DNA of 64,000 nucleotides from Riemerella anatipestifer (GTDB taxonomy: Bacteria; Bacteroidota; Bacteroidia; Flavobacteriales; Weeksellaceae). The position numbers were made by a program, and so were the translations under genes. The stretch's first letter is position 1; each line of letters opens with the position of its first letter. The notes under the pieces were generated by a model. The model was not told the origin of the DNA. It made no database searches and worked only from the letters and a program-made list of their open reading frames with translations. Shown in pieces: positions 35,682 through 45,355 of this stretch. The stretch is taken from positions 16,462 to 80,461 of the forward strand of contig NZ_QXHU01000004.1 in assembly GCF_009663465.1 (NCBI RefSeq). Direction: 5' to 3'.

Positions 35682-38600
35682 ATGAGTAAATTTACAGAAT
35701 ACAAAGGGCTTAATCTTACGGATATATCAGCACAAATAGCTGATTTTTGGAAAAAGGATAATACATTTCAGAAGTCGGTGGAGATTAGAAAAGGCAAACC
35801 AGAGTTCGTGTTTTACGAAGGACCACCTTCTGCTAACGGTATGCCAGGAATTCACCACGTAATGGCTAGAGCTTTAAAAGACATTTTCTGTAGATACCAA
35901 ACTCAAAAAGGGAAACAAGTATTTCGCAAAGCGGGTTGGGATACTCACGGACTGCCAGTAGAGCTGGGGGTAGAGAAAGAGTTAGGCATTACCAAAGAAG
36001 ATATAGGTAAGAAAATTTCGGTGGAAGACTACAATCAGGCGTGCCGAAATGCCGTAATGAAGTACACCGATGTTTGGAACGACCTAACTGAAAAGATAGG
36101 CTATTGGGTAGATTTAGAAGACCCATACATTACCTATAAGCCTAAGTATATGGAAACGGTTTGGTGGCTTTTAAAGCAGCTTTACACCAAAAATTTGCTT
36201 TATAAAGGTTATACCATTCAGCCATATTCTCCTAAGGCGGGTACAGGGCTTTCTTCTCACGAGCTTAATCAGCCAGGGACTTACCGCGATGTAAGCGATA
36301 CCACCATTGTGGCTCAATTCAAAGTAAAACAACTTTCAGATAACGTGGCTTCTAAGATAGGTCAGCAAAGTGGGGATATCCACATTCTCGCTTGGACGAC
36401 AACGCCTTGGACGCTTCCGTCTAACACAGCTTTGGCAGTGGGTAAAGAGGTGGAATATGTCTTGGTGAAAACCTTTAATCAATACACTTTTGAACCAATC
36501 CAAATTGTTCTAGCGAAGGTACTTCTTGAGAAAAACTTTGGTAAAAAATATTTTGAAGCCACAGATGAAGATTTGGCTAAATATCAATCCGAAGATAAAC
36601 AAATCCCTTATCAAGTGTTAGGGCATTTTTCGGGTGCAGATTTAGCAGGAACGCAATACGAACAGTTGGTGCCGTGGTTTTTACCATACGAAAATCCAGA
36701 CCAAGCCTTCCGTGTGATTGTAGGGGATTTTGTAACCACAGAGGACGGGACAGGGATAGTACATATTGCACCTACCTTTGGTGCTGATGACGCCCGTGTC
36801 GCAAAAGAAAACGGAATACCTCCGATGCTCATCAAAGATGAAAACGATAACCTAGTGCCTTTAGTAGATTTACAAGGGAAATTTGTTAAAGGAGAGGCGG
36901 TGCCAGAGCTATTTAGTGGTAAATACATCAAAAATGAATATTACGATAATGGTGCTGCTCCAGAGAAATCTTGGGACGTAGAAATGGCAATCCTCCTTAA
37001 AACAGAAAATAAAGCATTTAAGGTAGAGAAATACCTCCACTCTTATCCTCATTGTTGGAGAACAGATAAGCCAGTGTTGTACTATCCGCTAGACTCTTGG
37101 TTTGTTAAGATGACTTCGGTTAAAGAGCGTCTAGTAGAACTAAATAAAGAAATCAACTGGAAGCCGAAAGCTACTGGAGAGGGGCGTTTTGCCAACTGGC
37201 TAGAAAATGTAAACGATTGGAACCTCTCTCGTTCTAGATATTGGGGAATCCCGTTGCCGATATGGAGAACAGAAGACCTAAAGGAAGAGAAAATCATAGG
37301 TTCGGTAGAAGAGTTGGTAAATGAAATCAACAAGTCCGTAGCAGCAGGAGTGATGGCGGAAAACCCTTTCAAAGATTTTGAAATAGGGAATATGAGTGAA
37401 GAAAACTATGCTAAGATAGATTTACACAAAAATATTGTGGACGAGGTGGTGCTAGTGTCCGAAACGGGTAAACCGATGAGAAGAGAATCTGACTTGATAG
37501 ATGTTTGGTTTGATTCTGGGGCGATGCCTTATGCACAGCTACACTATCCTTTTGAAAATAAGGAATTCATAGAGCAGAACAAGGCATTCCCGGCGGACTT
37601 TATCGCGGAAGGAGTAGACCAAACTCGTGGTTGGTTCTACACGCTACACGCCATTGCAACTAGCGTTTTTGACTCTGTGGCGTACAAAAATGTGGTGTCC
37701 AATGGTCTTGTGCTAGACAAAAACGGACAAAAAATGTCTAAACGATTGGGCAATGCGGTAGACCCATTTGATACTTTAGCGAAGTACGGTCCAGACGCCA
37801 CCAGATGGTATATGATTTCCAATGCAAACCCTTGGGAAAACCTTAAATTTGATATTGATGGTGTAGATGAGGTGAGAAGAAAGTTCTTCGGAACACTTTA
37901 CAATACTTATTCATTCTTTGCACTTTACGCCAATGTAGATGGCTTTAAATATGCCGAGAAGGAAGTAGAAAACAGACCAGAGATAGACCGTTGGATTCTT
38001 TCGGAACTTAATATATTAGTAAAAGAAGTTACCGAGTTCTATAACGATTACGAGCCAACCAAAGTCGCTAGAGCCATCAATACCTTTGTTAATGATAATT
38101 TGAGTAACTGGTATGTAAGGCTTTGTCGCCGTCGTTTCTGGAAAGGAGATTATACTGAAGATAAAATTTCGGCTTATCAAACACTTTACACTTGTTTAGA
38201 AACAGTGGCGAAAATATCAGCACCAATCGCTCCATTCTTTATGGATAGGCTTTATCAAGACTTGAATAAAGTGACCCAAAGAGATACGGCAGAAAGCGTG
38301 CATCTTACGGATTTCCCTGTAGCTAATGAAGGTGCGATAGACATCAATTTAGTAGAAAAAACACACTTAGCACAACAGATTACCTCTATGGTATTTTCAC
38401 TAAGAAAGAAAGAAAATATCAAGGTAAGACAGCCATTGCAGAAAGTAATGGTGCCTGTTCTAGATAAGAAAACGGAAGAGCAGATTGTGGCTGTTTCGGA
38501 CTTAATCAAACAAGAGGTGAATGTAAAAGAGCTGCAAATCATCAATGATAAAGAGGCAGAGGGACTTATCGTAAAACAAATAAAGCCGAACTTTAAGACT

Positions 38601-39080
38601 TTAGGTCCTAAATTGGGTAAAGATATGAAGACGGTAGCCCAAGAGATTTCAGCGTTTGATAATGCTCAAATTTCCACTTTGGAGAAGGAAGGTAAGGTAA
38701 TGGTTGGAGCTTATGAGATTTGCCTAGAAGATGTGGAAATATCGACTAAAGATATTCCAGGTTGGACGGTAGCTAGCGAAGGTAAAATCACAGTAGCGTT
38801 AGATTTAACGATAACCGACGAGCTTAGGTCCGAAGGTGTAGCTAGGGAGTTTATCAATCGTATTCAGAACCTTAGAAAAGAAAAAGAGTTTGAGCTCACA
38901 GATAAAATTAAAATACAGTTAACACAAGATTGTCCATATTTGCAGGAAATTTTGAACAACGAGCAGTATATCGCTTCGGAGGTGCTTTCTGAAAAAATAG
39001 AAGTTGTAGAGGCATTAAACGCAGGTGATGAGCTAGAAATAGACGAAGTGAAGTTTACGGTGAGTATAGATAGAAATTAA
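35682..39080 (+). CDS. ileS: isoleucyl-tRNA synthetase
   Basis: IleRS charges tRNA-Ile in the cytoplasm. The 1132-residue protein has the HIGH-type signature in PPSANGMPGIHHVMARALKD (about residues 46-65), the editing-domain threonine-rich WTTTPWTLPSNTALAVG and the class I KMSKS signature as NGQKMSKRLGN (Lys684-Lys687). An anticodon-binding domain follows. It is longer than the E. coli enzyme, in line with the eukaryote-like IleRS type found in many Bacteroidota. Transcribed with the DksA-like gene 23 bases later. Confidence 0.97.
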   Translation: MSKFTEYKGLNLTDISAQIADFWKKDNTFQKSVEIRKGKPEFVFYEGPPSANGMPGIHHVMARALKDIFCRYQTQKGKQVFRKAGWDTHGLPVELGVEKELGITKEDIGKKISVEDYNQACRNAVMKYTDVWNDLTEKIGYWVDLEDPYITYKPKYMETVWWLLKQLYTKNLLYKGYTIQPYSPKAGTGLSSHELNQPGTYRDVSDTTIVAQFKVKQLSDNVASKIGQQSGDIHILAWTTTPWTLPSNTALAVGKEVEYVLVKTFNQYTFEPIQIVLAKVLLEKNFGKKYFEATDEDLAKYQSEDKQIPYQVLGHFSGADLAGTQYEQLVPWFLPYENPDQAFRVIVGDFVTTEDGTGIVHIAPTFGADDARVAKENGIPPMLIKDENDNLVPLVDLQGKFVKGEAVPELFSGKYIKNEYYDNGAAPEKSWDVEMAILLKTENKAFKVEKYLHSYPHCWRTDKPVLYYPLDSWFVKMTSVKERLVELNKEINWKPKATGEGRFANWLENVNDWNLSRSRYWGIPLPIWRTEDLKEEKIIGSVEELVNEINKSVAAGVMAENPFKDFEIGNMSEENYAKIDLHKNIVDEVVLVSETGKPMRRESDLIDVWFDSGAMPYAQLHYPFENKEFIEQNKAFPADFIAEGVDQTRGWFYTLHAIATSVFDSVAYKNVVSNGLVLDKNGQKMSKRLGNAVDPFDTLAKYGPDATRWYMISNANPWENLKFDIDGVDEVRRKFFGTLYNTYSFFALYANVDGFKYAEKEVENRPEIDRWILSELNILVKEVTEFYNDYEPTKVARAINTFVNDNLSNWYVRLCRRRFWKGDYTEDKISAYQTLYTCLETVAKISAPIAPFFMDRLYQDLNKVTQRDTAESVHLTDFPVANEGAIDINLVEKTHLAQQITSMVFSLRKKENIKVRQPLQKVMVPVLDKKTEEQIVAVSDLIKQEVNVKELQIINDKEAEGLIVKQIKPNFKTLGPKLGKDMKTVAQEISAFDNAQISTLEKEGKVMVGAYEICLEDVEISTKDIPGWTVASEGKITVALDLTITDELRSEGVAREFINRIQNLRKEKEFELTDKIKIQLTQDCPYLQEILNNEQYIASEVLSEKIEVVEALNAGDELEIDEVKFTVSIDRN

Positions 39081-39103
39081 ACACTTAATCATATTTTGTT
39101 ATT

Positions 39104-39484
39104 ATGGAACGAGAAAGACAAAGATATAGTGATGCCGATTTGAAAGAGTTTAAAGAACTCATAGAAAGTAAAATAGAAAAGGCAGAGAAAGATTTGGCGT
39201 TGATTAGACAAAACTTTATCAATAACCAAAATAATGGTACAGATGATACCTCGCCTACATTTAAGGCTTTTGAAGAAGGGGCAGAAACTTTAAGCAAAGA
39301 ACAAAACGCTATTCTTGCGGTAAGACAGGAGAAATTTATCAGAGACCTTAGGAATGCTCTTGTTAGAATAGAAAACAAAACCTACGGAATTTGTAGAGTT
39401 ACAGGTAACTTAATAGGTAAGGAAAGACTGAAAGCTGTGCCTCACGCCACTTTAAGCATAGAGGCTAAAAATATGCAACGGTAA
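39104..39484 (+). CDS. TraR/DksA family protein lacking zinc cysteines
   Basis: A 126-residue DksA-type protein with a coiled-coil (LKEFKELIESKIEKAEKDL) and a C-terminal globular part. DksA proteins bind the RNA polymerase secondary channel. The C-terminus normally has a four-Cys zinc site; here only one Cys remains in YGICRVTGNLIGKERL, and the later pair is absent (LKAVPHATLSIEAKN). Such Cys-poor variants are usual in the DksA-like proteins of Bacteroidota. It lies between ileS and lspA. Confidence 0.85.
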   Translation: MERERQRYSDADLKEFKELIESKIEKAEKDLALIRQNFINNQNNGTDDTSPTFKAFEEGAETLSKEQNAILAVRQEKFIRDLRNALVRIENKTYGICRVTGNLIGKERLKAVPHATLSIEAKNMQR

Positions 39485-39505
39485 TTGCAGAAAAGTTAAA
39501 CACTA

Positions 39506-39549
39506 GCTGTGTATCACAAGAAATCTTTTTTGTGATACACGGCATTTTT
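39506..39549 (+). terminator. terminator of ileS and the DksA-like gene
   Basis: GTGTATCACAA (39509-39519) pairs with TTGTGATACAC (39530-39540); three further pairs extend the stem on both sides, one of them G-U. ATTTTTG follows. Confidence 0.7.
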
Positions 39550-39566
39550 GATTAAATAAAATATAA

Positions 39567-40205
39567 ATGAAGAAGATAGTATTCGTAACCATTTTGGTAT
39601 TGCTTTTAGACCAACTCTCCAAAATCTATATTAAAACTAATTTTGAACTTAACGAATCTGTGAGAGTTTTGCCAGGCTTTAGATTAACCTTTGTAGAAAA
39701 TCCAGGTATGGCATATGGTTTACAGTTCGGAGGGCTTATTGGTAAATATTTTTTGGTAATTACTAGAGTGGTTCTTATTGGAGTGATGGTTCATATCTTT
39801 AAAAAATGGATTAAAGAGGGAGTATCTAATTACAGACTTATACCTATGGCAATGATATTTGCAGGAGCGATAGGGAACTTAATAGATGGTATGTTCTATG
39901 GCCTTATCTTCAATACAGGAACTGTGTTTGATGATAGTATAGGACGATGGATAGGCTACGATGGGGTTTCTCATATCACTGCTTTTGGGCAAGGTTATTC
40001 TCATTTTATGAAAGGTTGTGTGGTAGATATGTTTCATTTTGATATGATTGATTGGTGTGTGCCAGAACATTACCCTGTAATTGGAGGGACTAGAATTCAG
40101 TTTTTTAAATATATCTTCAATGTGGCAGACGCTGCTATTACAGTTGGGGTGAGTATATTGTTTTTGTTCAGAAGAAAAGCCTTTCCTAACGGACTAGAGT
40201 TTTAA
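39567..40205 (+). CDS. lspA: lipoprotein signal peptidase II
   Basis: LspA removes the signal peptide of prolipoproteins in the inner membrane. The 212-residue protein has the family's four transmembrane segments, the opening LLLDQLSKIYIK, FVENPGMAYGLQ and the two catalytic Asp motifs GAIGNLIDGMFYG and FNVADAAITVG. It carries an insertion of about 40 residues before the second catalytic Asp compared with E. coli, which is common in Bacteroidota. The next gene begins 4 bases after its stop. Confidence 0.95.
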   Translation: MKKIVFVTILVLLLDQLSKIYIKTNFELNESVRVLPGFRLTFVENPGMAYGLQFGGLIGKYFLVITRVVLIGVMVHIFKKWIKEGVSNYRLIPMAMIFAGAIGNLIDGMFYGLIFNTGTVFDDSIGRWIGYDGVSHITAFGQGYSHFMKGCVVDMFHFDMIDWCVPEHYPVIGGTRIQFFKYIFNVADAAITVGVSILFLFRRKAFPNGLEF

Positions 40206-40209
40206 GTAG

Positions 40210-40857
40210 ATGAAAAAACTAGGGAGAGTTTTATTGATTACAAGTGTTTTATCTATTGTTAGTGTAGTAGCAGTAATATTGTGGTGTAATTATATTATTA
40301 AAAGCCAATCCGAAAGCTATATTTTTAGCAATATTTCTGATGTGCCAACTAAAAAAGTTGGACTTGTTTTGGGAACGAGTAAATATCTCCAAAACGGTAT
40401 TCCTAACTATTACTTTAAATACAGAATAGATGCGGCAGCGGAGCTTTATAAAAATGGCAAAGTGCAGTATTTTATTGTAAGTGGAGACAATTCTCGTAAA
40501 GACTACAACGAAACCGAAGATATGAAGCTAGATTTAATGGCTCACGGCATTCCCGAAAATCATATTTACCAAGATTTCGCGGGGTTTAGAACGCTAGATT
40601 CTGTGGTGAGAGCAGAAGATATCTTTGGACAAAAGACATTCATCATCATTTCACAAAAATTTCATAACGAACGAGCAGTTTATTTAGCTAGAAAAAACGG
40701 CTTAGAGGCTTATGGATACAATGCTCAAGATGTGAATGCCTATGCAGGGTTTAAAACCCAAGTCAGAGAATACTTTGCAAGGGTAAAAGTCTTTTACGAT
40801 TTATTATTAGGGGTAGAGCCTAAGTATAGCGGTGATAAAATTAAACTAGAAGGATAG
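40210..40857 (+). CDS. SanA/YdcF-type (DUF218) protein
   Basis: A 215-residue protein with one N-terminal membrane anchor (LLITSVLSIVSVVAVILWC) and a DUF218 domain: KVGLVLGTSKYLQNGIPN, FIVSGDN, YNETEDMKLDLMAHGIP, FIIISQKFHNERAVYLARKN. SanA proteins affect envelope permeability and vancomycin tolerance in E. coli. Directly downstream of lspA, which suggests co-transcription. The biochemical activity is not known. Confidence 0.88.
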   Translation: MKKLGRVLLITSVLSIVSVVAVILWCNYIIKSQSESYIFSNISDVPTKKVGLVLGTSKYLQNGIPNYYFKYRIDAAAELYKNGKVQYFIVSGDNSRKDYNETEDMKLDLMAHGIPENHIYQDFAGFRTLDSVVRAEDIFGQKTFIIISQKFHNERAVYLARKNGLEAYGYNAQDVNAYAGFKTQVREYFARVKVFYDLLLGVEPKYSGDKIKLEG

Positions 40858-40885
40858 GTAGGCTGTGATAGTATGGCCACTTTTT

Positions 40886-40916
40886 TTGAGAAAATTGATA
40901 TAAATCAATATCTTTG
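40886..40916 (+). promoter_or_regulatory. promoter of lepA
   Basis: TTG 40886-40888, 20 bases, TATCTTTG 40909-40916, 20 bases before the ATG. Confidence 0.6.
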
Positions 40917-40936
40917 CAGACTACGAATTCGTTTTC

Positions 40937-42733
40937 ATGAAGAATATAAGAAACTTTTGCATTATAGCCCATATAGACCACGGTAAATCTACCTTGGCAG
41001 ATAGGCTTTTAGAATATACCAATACAGTAACACAAAGAGAACTCCAAGCCCAAACCCTAGACGATATGGATTTGGAGAAAGAGCGAGGAATTACCATAAA
41101 ATCTCACGCCATACAAATGGACTATGAGTATAAGGGTGAAAAATATGTTCTTAACCTTATTGATACACCGGGGCATGTGGATTTTTCCTACGAAGTGTCT
41201 AGGTCTATAGCAGCGTGTGAGGGGGCATTACTGATTGTAGATGCGGCACAAAGCATTCAAGCACAAACAATTTCTAATCTTTATTTGGCATTAGAAAATG
41301 ATTTGGAGATTATCCCAGTACTTAACAAAATTGACTTGCCGTCTGCAAACCCAGAAGAGGTTACAGATGAAATAATGAACTTATTGGGGTGCGAGTACGA
41401 AGATGTTCTAAGAGTTTCAGGGAAAACAGGAGAAGGTGTACACGAGCTTTTAGAGCAAATTGTGGAAAGGATACCAGCTCCTAAGGGAGAGCCAGATGCT
41501 CCGCTACAAGCCCTAATTTTTGATTCCGTTTATAACCCTTTTAGAGGGATAGAAGCCTATTTTAAGGTAGTTAATGGCAAGATAAGAAAAGGCGAGAAAG
41601 TTAAGTTTATGGCTACCGATAAAACCTACGAGGCAGATGAGGTAGGGACATTAAAACTAAAACAACAGCCAAAACAAGAAATCAAGTGTGGAGATGTAGG
41701 CTATATTATTTCTGGGATTAAAGATGCCAGAGAGGTTAAAGTGGGAGATACTATTACAAGTGTAGAAAATCCTGCTACTGCTCCGATAGAAGGTTTTGAA
41801 GAGGTGAAACCAATGGTTTTTGCTGGGATTTATCCAGTAGAAAGTGAGGATTTTGAAGAGTTAAGAACCTCCTTAGAAAAACTTAGGTTAAATGATGCTT
41901 CTTTAGTTTTTGAACCAGAAAGTTCAGCGGCTTTAGGATTTGGTTTTAGATGTGGATTCTTAGGTATGCTCCATATGGAAATTGTTCAGGAAAGGTTAGA
42001 TAGAGAGTTCAATATGAATGTTATCACTACGGTTCCCAATGTATCCTATCACGGATATAGCAAGAAAGAACCGGAAGTGCCAATCCTTATCAATAATCCT
42101 TCGGAAATGATGGACCCAACGGTAATGGATAGAGTAGAAGAACCTTATATTAAAGCTTCTATCATTACCAAATCCGATTTCGTAGGAGCGGTAATGACAC
42201 TATGTATAGAAAAACGAGGAGAAATTGTTAATCAAAGTTATCTAACTTCCGATAGAGTAGAGCTTGTCTTTAATATGCCTCTTGCAGAGGTAGTTTTTGA
42301 TTTCTATGACAGATTAAAATCCATTTCTAAAGGCTATGCTTCTTTTGATTATCACCCAATAGGTTTCCGTGCTTCTAAATTGGTTAAGATGGATATTCTT
42401 ATCAACGGGGATATGGTAGACGCATTGTCTTCTCTCATACACCAAGATAATGCCTATGGTATTGGTAAAAAAATGTGTGAGAAGCTGAGAGAACTTATTC
42501 CTAGACAACAGTTTGATATAGCAGTACAAGCAGCCTTAGGGACTAAAGTTATTGCTAGAGAAACCATAAAAGCCTTAAGAAAAGACGTTACAGCAAAATG
42601 TTATGGAGGAGATATTTCAAGAAAAAGAAAACTCTTAGAGAAGCAGAAGGAAGGTAAAAAGAAAATGAAGCAGATAGGAAGAGTAGAAGTTCCACAATCG
42701 GCATTTATGGCGGTACTAAAACTAAATGATTAA
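40937..42733 (+). CDS. lepA: elongation factor 4 (LepA)
   Basis: LepA is a translational GTPase that back-translocates or assists ribosomes under stress. The 598-residue length is standard. G1 is [10 protein letters not shown]3 is DTPGHVDF, G4 is NKIDLP, and the LepA-specific C-terminus includes [18 protein letters not shown] near the N-terminus and [16 protein letters not shown] at the end. It is alone between its own promoter and terminator. Confidence 0.97.
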   Translation: MKNIRNFCIIAHIDHGKSTLADRLLEYTNTVTQRELQAQTLDDMDLEKERGITIKSHAIQMDYEYKGEKYVLNLIDTPGHVDFSYEVSRSIAACEGALLIVDAAQSIQAQTISNLYLALENDLEIIPVLNKIDLPSANPEEVTDEIMNLLGCEYEDVLRVSGKTGEGVHELLEQIVERIPAPKGEPDAPLQALIFDSVYNPFRGIEAYFKVVNGKIRKGEKVKFMATDKTYEADEVGTLKLKQQPKQEIKCGDVGYIISGIKDAREVKVGDTITSVENPATAPIEGFEEVKPMVFAGIYPVESEDFEELRTSLEKLRLNDASLVFEPESSAALGFGFRCGFLGMLHMEIVQERLDREFNMNVITTVPNVSYHGYSKKEPEVPILINNPSEMMDPTVMDRVEEPYIKASIITKSDFVGAVMTLCIEKRGEIVNQSYLTSDRVELVFNMPLAEVVFDFYDRLKSISKGYASFDYHPIGFRASKLVKMDILINGDMVDALSSLIHQDNAYGIGKKMCEKLRELIPRQQFDIAVQAALGTKVIARETIKALRKDVTAKCYGGDISRKRKLLEKQKEGKKKMKQIGRVEVPQSAFMAVLKLND

Positions 42734-42765
42734 ACTCCAATTAGGGATAGTTTAAAATAGAACAG

Positions 42766-42806
42766 CCTAACCTAGCTATTTATAACAAGCGGGTTAGGTT
42801 TTTTTA
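42766..42806 (+). terminator. terminator of lepA
   Basis: CCTAACC (42766-42772) pairs with GGTTAGG (42792-42798) over a 19-base loop and is followed by a run of T. Confidence 0.65.
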
Positions 42807-42870
42807 TTTTAGTAATCTGAATTTTAAGAAAACATCAATCAAAGTAATAGGCAAAAAGGAAAAATGATTT

Positions 42871-42901
42871 TTGTCAGTCCATAAATTAGTTTGTATTTTT
42901 G
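42871..42901 (+). promoter_or_regulatory. promoter of the suf operon
   Basis: TTG 42871-42873, 20 bases, TATTTTTG 42894-42901, 28 bases before the first gene of the operon. Confidence 0.6.
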
Positions 42902-42929
42902 TTGGCGAAAATCATTCTAAATAAACACA

Positions 42930-43259
42930 ATGATAAAAGTATCAGACCAAGCTAAAGATAAAGCTGTTCAGCTTATGGCAGAAGATGGGTTTAATCCTAG
43001 TGAAGATTTCATTAGGGTAGGCGTTAAGAGTGGAGGCTGTTCAGGGTTAGAATATGTGTTGAAATTCGATAATCAGACCACAGATACAGACCAAATCTTT
43101 GAAGATAACGGAATTAAAATAGTAATAGACAAAAAATCAATTCTCTATTTAGCAGGGACAACTTTGGAATATTCTGGAGGTCTTAACGGAAAAGGATTTG
43201 TTTTTAATAATCCTAATGCTGCTAGAACTTGTGGTTGTGGAGAGAGTTTTTCGCTATAA
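42930..43259 (+). CDS. HesB/IscA-type iron-sulfur assembly protein (SufA-like)
   Basis: A 109-residue A-type carrier that passes Fe-S clusters to target proteins. The three conserved Cys are visible in SGGCSGLEY and the C-terminal CGCGESF. It is the first gene behind the suf promoter and upstream of sufB, so SufA is the likely role. Not distinguishable from ErpA or IscA by sequence alone. Confidence 0.92.
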   Translation: MIKVSDQAKDKAVQLMAEDGFNPSEDFIRVGVKSGGCSGLEYVLKFDNQTTDTDQIFEDNGIKIVIDKKSILYLAGTTLEYSGGLNGKGFVFNNPNAARTCGCGESFSL

Positions 43260-43269
43260 TTGGTTTATA

Positions 43270-43294
43270 GGTTCAAGGTTTAAGAATTCAAAGG
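43270..43294. repeat. TTCAAG-type repeat, left copy
   Basis: GGTTCAAGGTTTAAGAATTC and the next 5 bases match the inverted form of the block at 43779-43828 beyond the four-helix bundle gene. Confidence 0.6.
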
Positions 43295-43343
43295 AGTAAG
43301 GAAGTTGTAAAATTATATGCAGGATATTATAGTTCCAGAAGAT

Positions 43344-43733
43344 ATGTCAAACATCAAAACTTTTGAAGACTTAGAAATATGGCAGTTATCTAGAGCCTTG
43401 TGCCAAGATATATTTGTAATTATAGAAGAAACTCCTTTGAAGAACAACTTTAGACTTGCTAATCAGATAGACGGAGCATCGGGTTCCATTATGGATAATA
43501 TTGCAGAAGGCTTTGAACGAAACGGGAATAGAGAATTTCTACAGTTTTTATCTGTAGCAAAGGCATCTTGTGGAGAAGTACGTTCGCAGCTATATAGACT
43601 AAAAGATAGAAATTTTGTTAATGATAAAACCTTTGAAGATTTAAAAAATAAAACCTTACTTTTAAGTAAGAAAATAAGTGCTTTTATAAAATATTTAAAG
43701 AATAGTGAAATGTCAGGAACTAAATTTAAGTAG
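43344..43733 (+). CDS. four-helix bundle protein (23S rRNA intervening-protein family)
   Basis: A 129-residue all-helical protein: FEDLEIWQLSRALCQDIF, ANQIDGASGSIMDNIAEGFE and EFLQFLSVAKASCGEVRSQL match the S23/four-helix bundle family. These proteins occur in many Bacteroidota with unknown function and are often scattered by mobile-type repeats. The gene sits between the SufA-like gene and sufB and is bracketed by inverted TTCAAG repeats. The ATG at 43344 fits the family start; an upstream ATG at 43317 in frame adds nine residues. Confidence 0.8.
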   Translation: MSNIKTFEDLEIWQLSRALCQDIFVIIEETPLKNNFRLANQIDGASGSIMDNIAEGFERNGNREFLQFLSVAKASCGEVRSQLYRLKDRNFVNDKTFEDLKNKTLLLSKKISAFIKYLKNSEMSGTKFK

Positions 43734-43778
43734 AAAAGAAATAAGTAGAAAGTAAGGGTTTCAACTTTGAGTTTTAGT

Positions 43779-43828
43779 AAACCTTAAACCTTGAATTTTG
43801 AACCTTGAACTTTAAATTTTAAACATTA
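43779..43828. repeat. TTCAAG-type repeat, right copy (inverted)
   Basis: A run of AAACCTTGAA, TTTTGAACCTTGAAC and TTTAAATTTTAAAC units ends just before the sufB ATG and is the inverted counterpart of 43270-43294. Confidence 0.6.
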
Positions 43829-43832
43829 AATA

Positions 43833-45278
43833 ATGAAATATACAGAAGACGATTTAAGGGAAGACCTTAAAAATAAAGAATACGAAGCCGGATTTTATAC
43901 AGATATAGAATACGAAGATTTTCCTACGGGGCTTAACGAAGATATTATTCGTCAGATTTCGGCAAAGAAAAATGAACCAGAATGGATGACAGAATGGAGG
44001 CTGGAGTCTTTCCGTATTTGGCAAAAAATGGAAGAGCCAGACTGGGCGAATGTGAAGTATGAAAAGCCAGACTTCCAAGCCATAAAATATTATGCCGCTC
44101 CTAAAAAGAAACCAGAATTAGCAAGCCTAGATGAGGTAGACCCAGAGTTATTAAAAACTTTTGAGAAGCTAGGCATCTCTTTAGATGAGCAGAAGAGGCT
44201 TACAGGTGTTGCCGTAGATGTGGTGATGGATTCCGTTTCGGTAAAGACTACTTTCCAAGAAACTTTGAAAGAGAAAGGTATTATCTTTTGTTCCATATCA
44301 GAGGCGATACAGGAGTATCCTGACTTGGTTAAAAAGTATATTGGTAAAGTAGTGCCAAGAGGTGATAATTTCTATGCGGCACTTAACTCGGCGGTATTTT
44401 CAGATGGTTCTTTCTGTTATATACCTAAAGGCGTAAAATGTCCTATGGAACTTTCCACTTATTTCCGTATCAACCAAGCGGGAACAGGGCAGTTTGAAAG
44501 AACTTTAGTAGTAGCAGATGAGGGAAGTTATGTGTCTTATTTGGAAGGCTGTACTGCCCCTTCTAGAGATGAAAATCAGCTCCACGCTGCGGTGGTAGAG
44601 CTTATCGCGATGGAAGGTGCAGAAATTAAGTATTCTACCGTTCAAAACTGGTATCCTGGGGACGAAAGTGGTAAAGGAGGCGTATTTAACTTCGTTACTA
44701 AGAGAGGGCTTTGTGAGAAAAACGCTAAAATCTCTTGGACGCAAGTAGAAACAGGCTCGGCGGTAACTTGGAAATACCCTAGCTGTATTTTGAAGGGCGA
44801 TAATTCTATCGGAGAATTTTATTCTATTGCCGTAACCAACAATCATCAGTGGGCAGACACAGGGACGAAGATGATACACATCGGGAAGAATACCAAATCT
44901 ACCATCATCTCTAAAGGAATTTCCGCAGGGAAATCCAACAATTCTTACAGAGGATTGGTAAAAGTAATGCCATCAGCAAAGGGAGCTAGAAATTTCTCCC
45001 AGTGCGACTCCCTTTTGATGGGGAACGAATGTGGTGCTCACACCTTCCCTTATATTGAAATTAAAGACCCTTCGGCACAGCTAGAACACGAGGCTACCAC
45101 CAGCAAAATAGGCGAAGACCAGATTTTCTACTGTAACCAAAGAGGTTTAGACACCGAAAAGGCCATCGCCCTTATCGTAAACGGATTTAGCAAAGAGGTA
45201 CTTAACAAACTCCCGATGGAGTTTGCCATAGAAGCCCAAAAACTCCTAGAAATTAGCTTAGAAGGGAGTGTAGGGTAG
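43833..45278 (+). CDS. sufB: Fe-S cluster assembly protein SufB
   Basis: SufB is the scaffold protein of the SufBCD complex. The 481-residue protein carries the family blocks [57 protein letters not shown], the core [20 protein letters not shown] and [20 protein letters not shown]. Normally followed by sufC; here five genes for mostly exported proteins come first. Confidence 0.97.
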   Translation: MKYTEDDLREDLKNKEYEAGFYTDIEYEDFPTGLNEDIIRQISAKKNEPEWMTEWRLESFRIWQKMEEPDWANVKYEKPDFQAIKYYAAPKKKPELASLDEVDPELLKTFEKLGISLDEQKRLTGVAVDVVMDSVSVKTTFQETLKEKGIIFCSISEAIQEYPDLVKKYIGKVVPRGDNFYAALNSAVFSDGSFCYIPKGVKCPMELSTYFRINQAGTGQFERTLVVADEGSYVSYLEGCTAPSRDENQLHAAVVELIAMEGAEIKYSTVQNWYPGDESGKGGVFNFVTKRGLCEKNAKISWTQVETGSAVTWKYPSCILKGDNSIGEFYSIAVTNNHQWADTGTKMIHIGKNTKSTIISKGISAGKSNNSYRGLVKVMPSAKGARNFSQCDSLLMGNECGAHTFPYIEIKDPSAQLEHEATTSKIGEDQIFYCNQRGLDTEKAIALIVNGFSKEVLNKLPMEFAIEAQKLLEISLEGSVG

Positions 45279-45355
45279 AGGAGCTAACCTTAGGGAAGCT
45301 CCCCAAACCATTGAAACACCTAGTATAAAGGGACGAAAATAACACCGATGAGTTT

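Noticed and set aside
39085..39378. 97-codon minus-strand frame
   Set aside because: Antisense to the DksA-like gene; composition typical of a shadow frame.
43344..43733. Possible diversity-generating retroelement accessory (Avd-like) gene
   Set aside because: Avd is a four-helix bundle protein, but no reverse transcriptase or template repeat is nearby.
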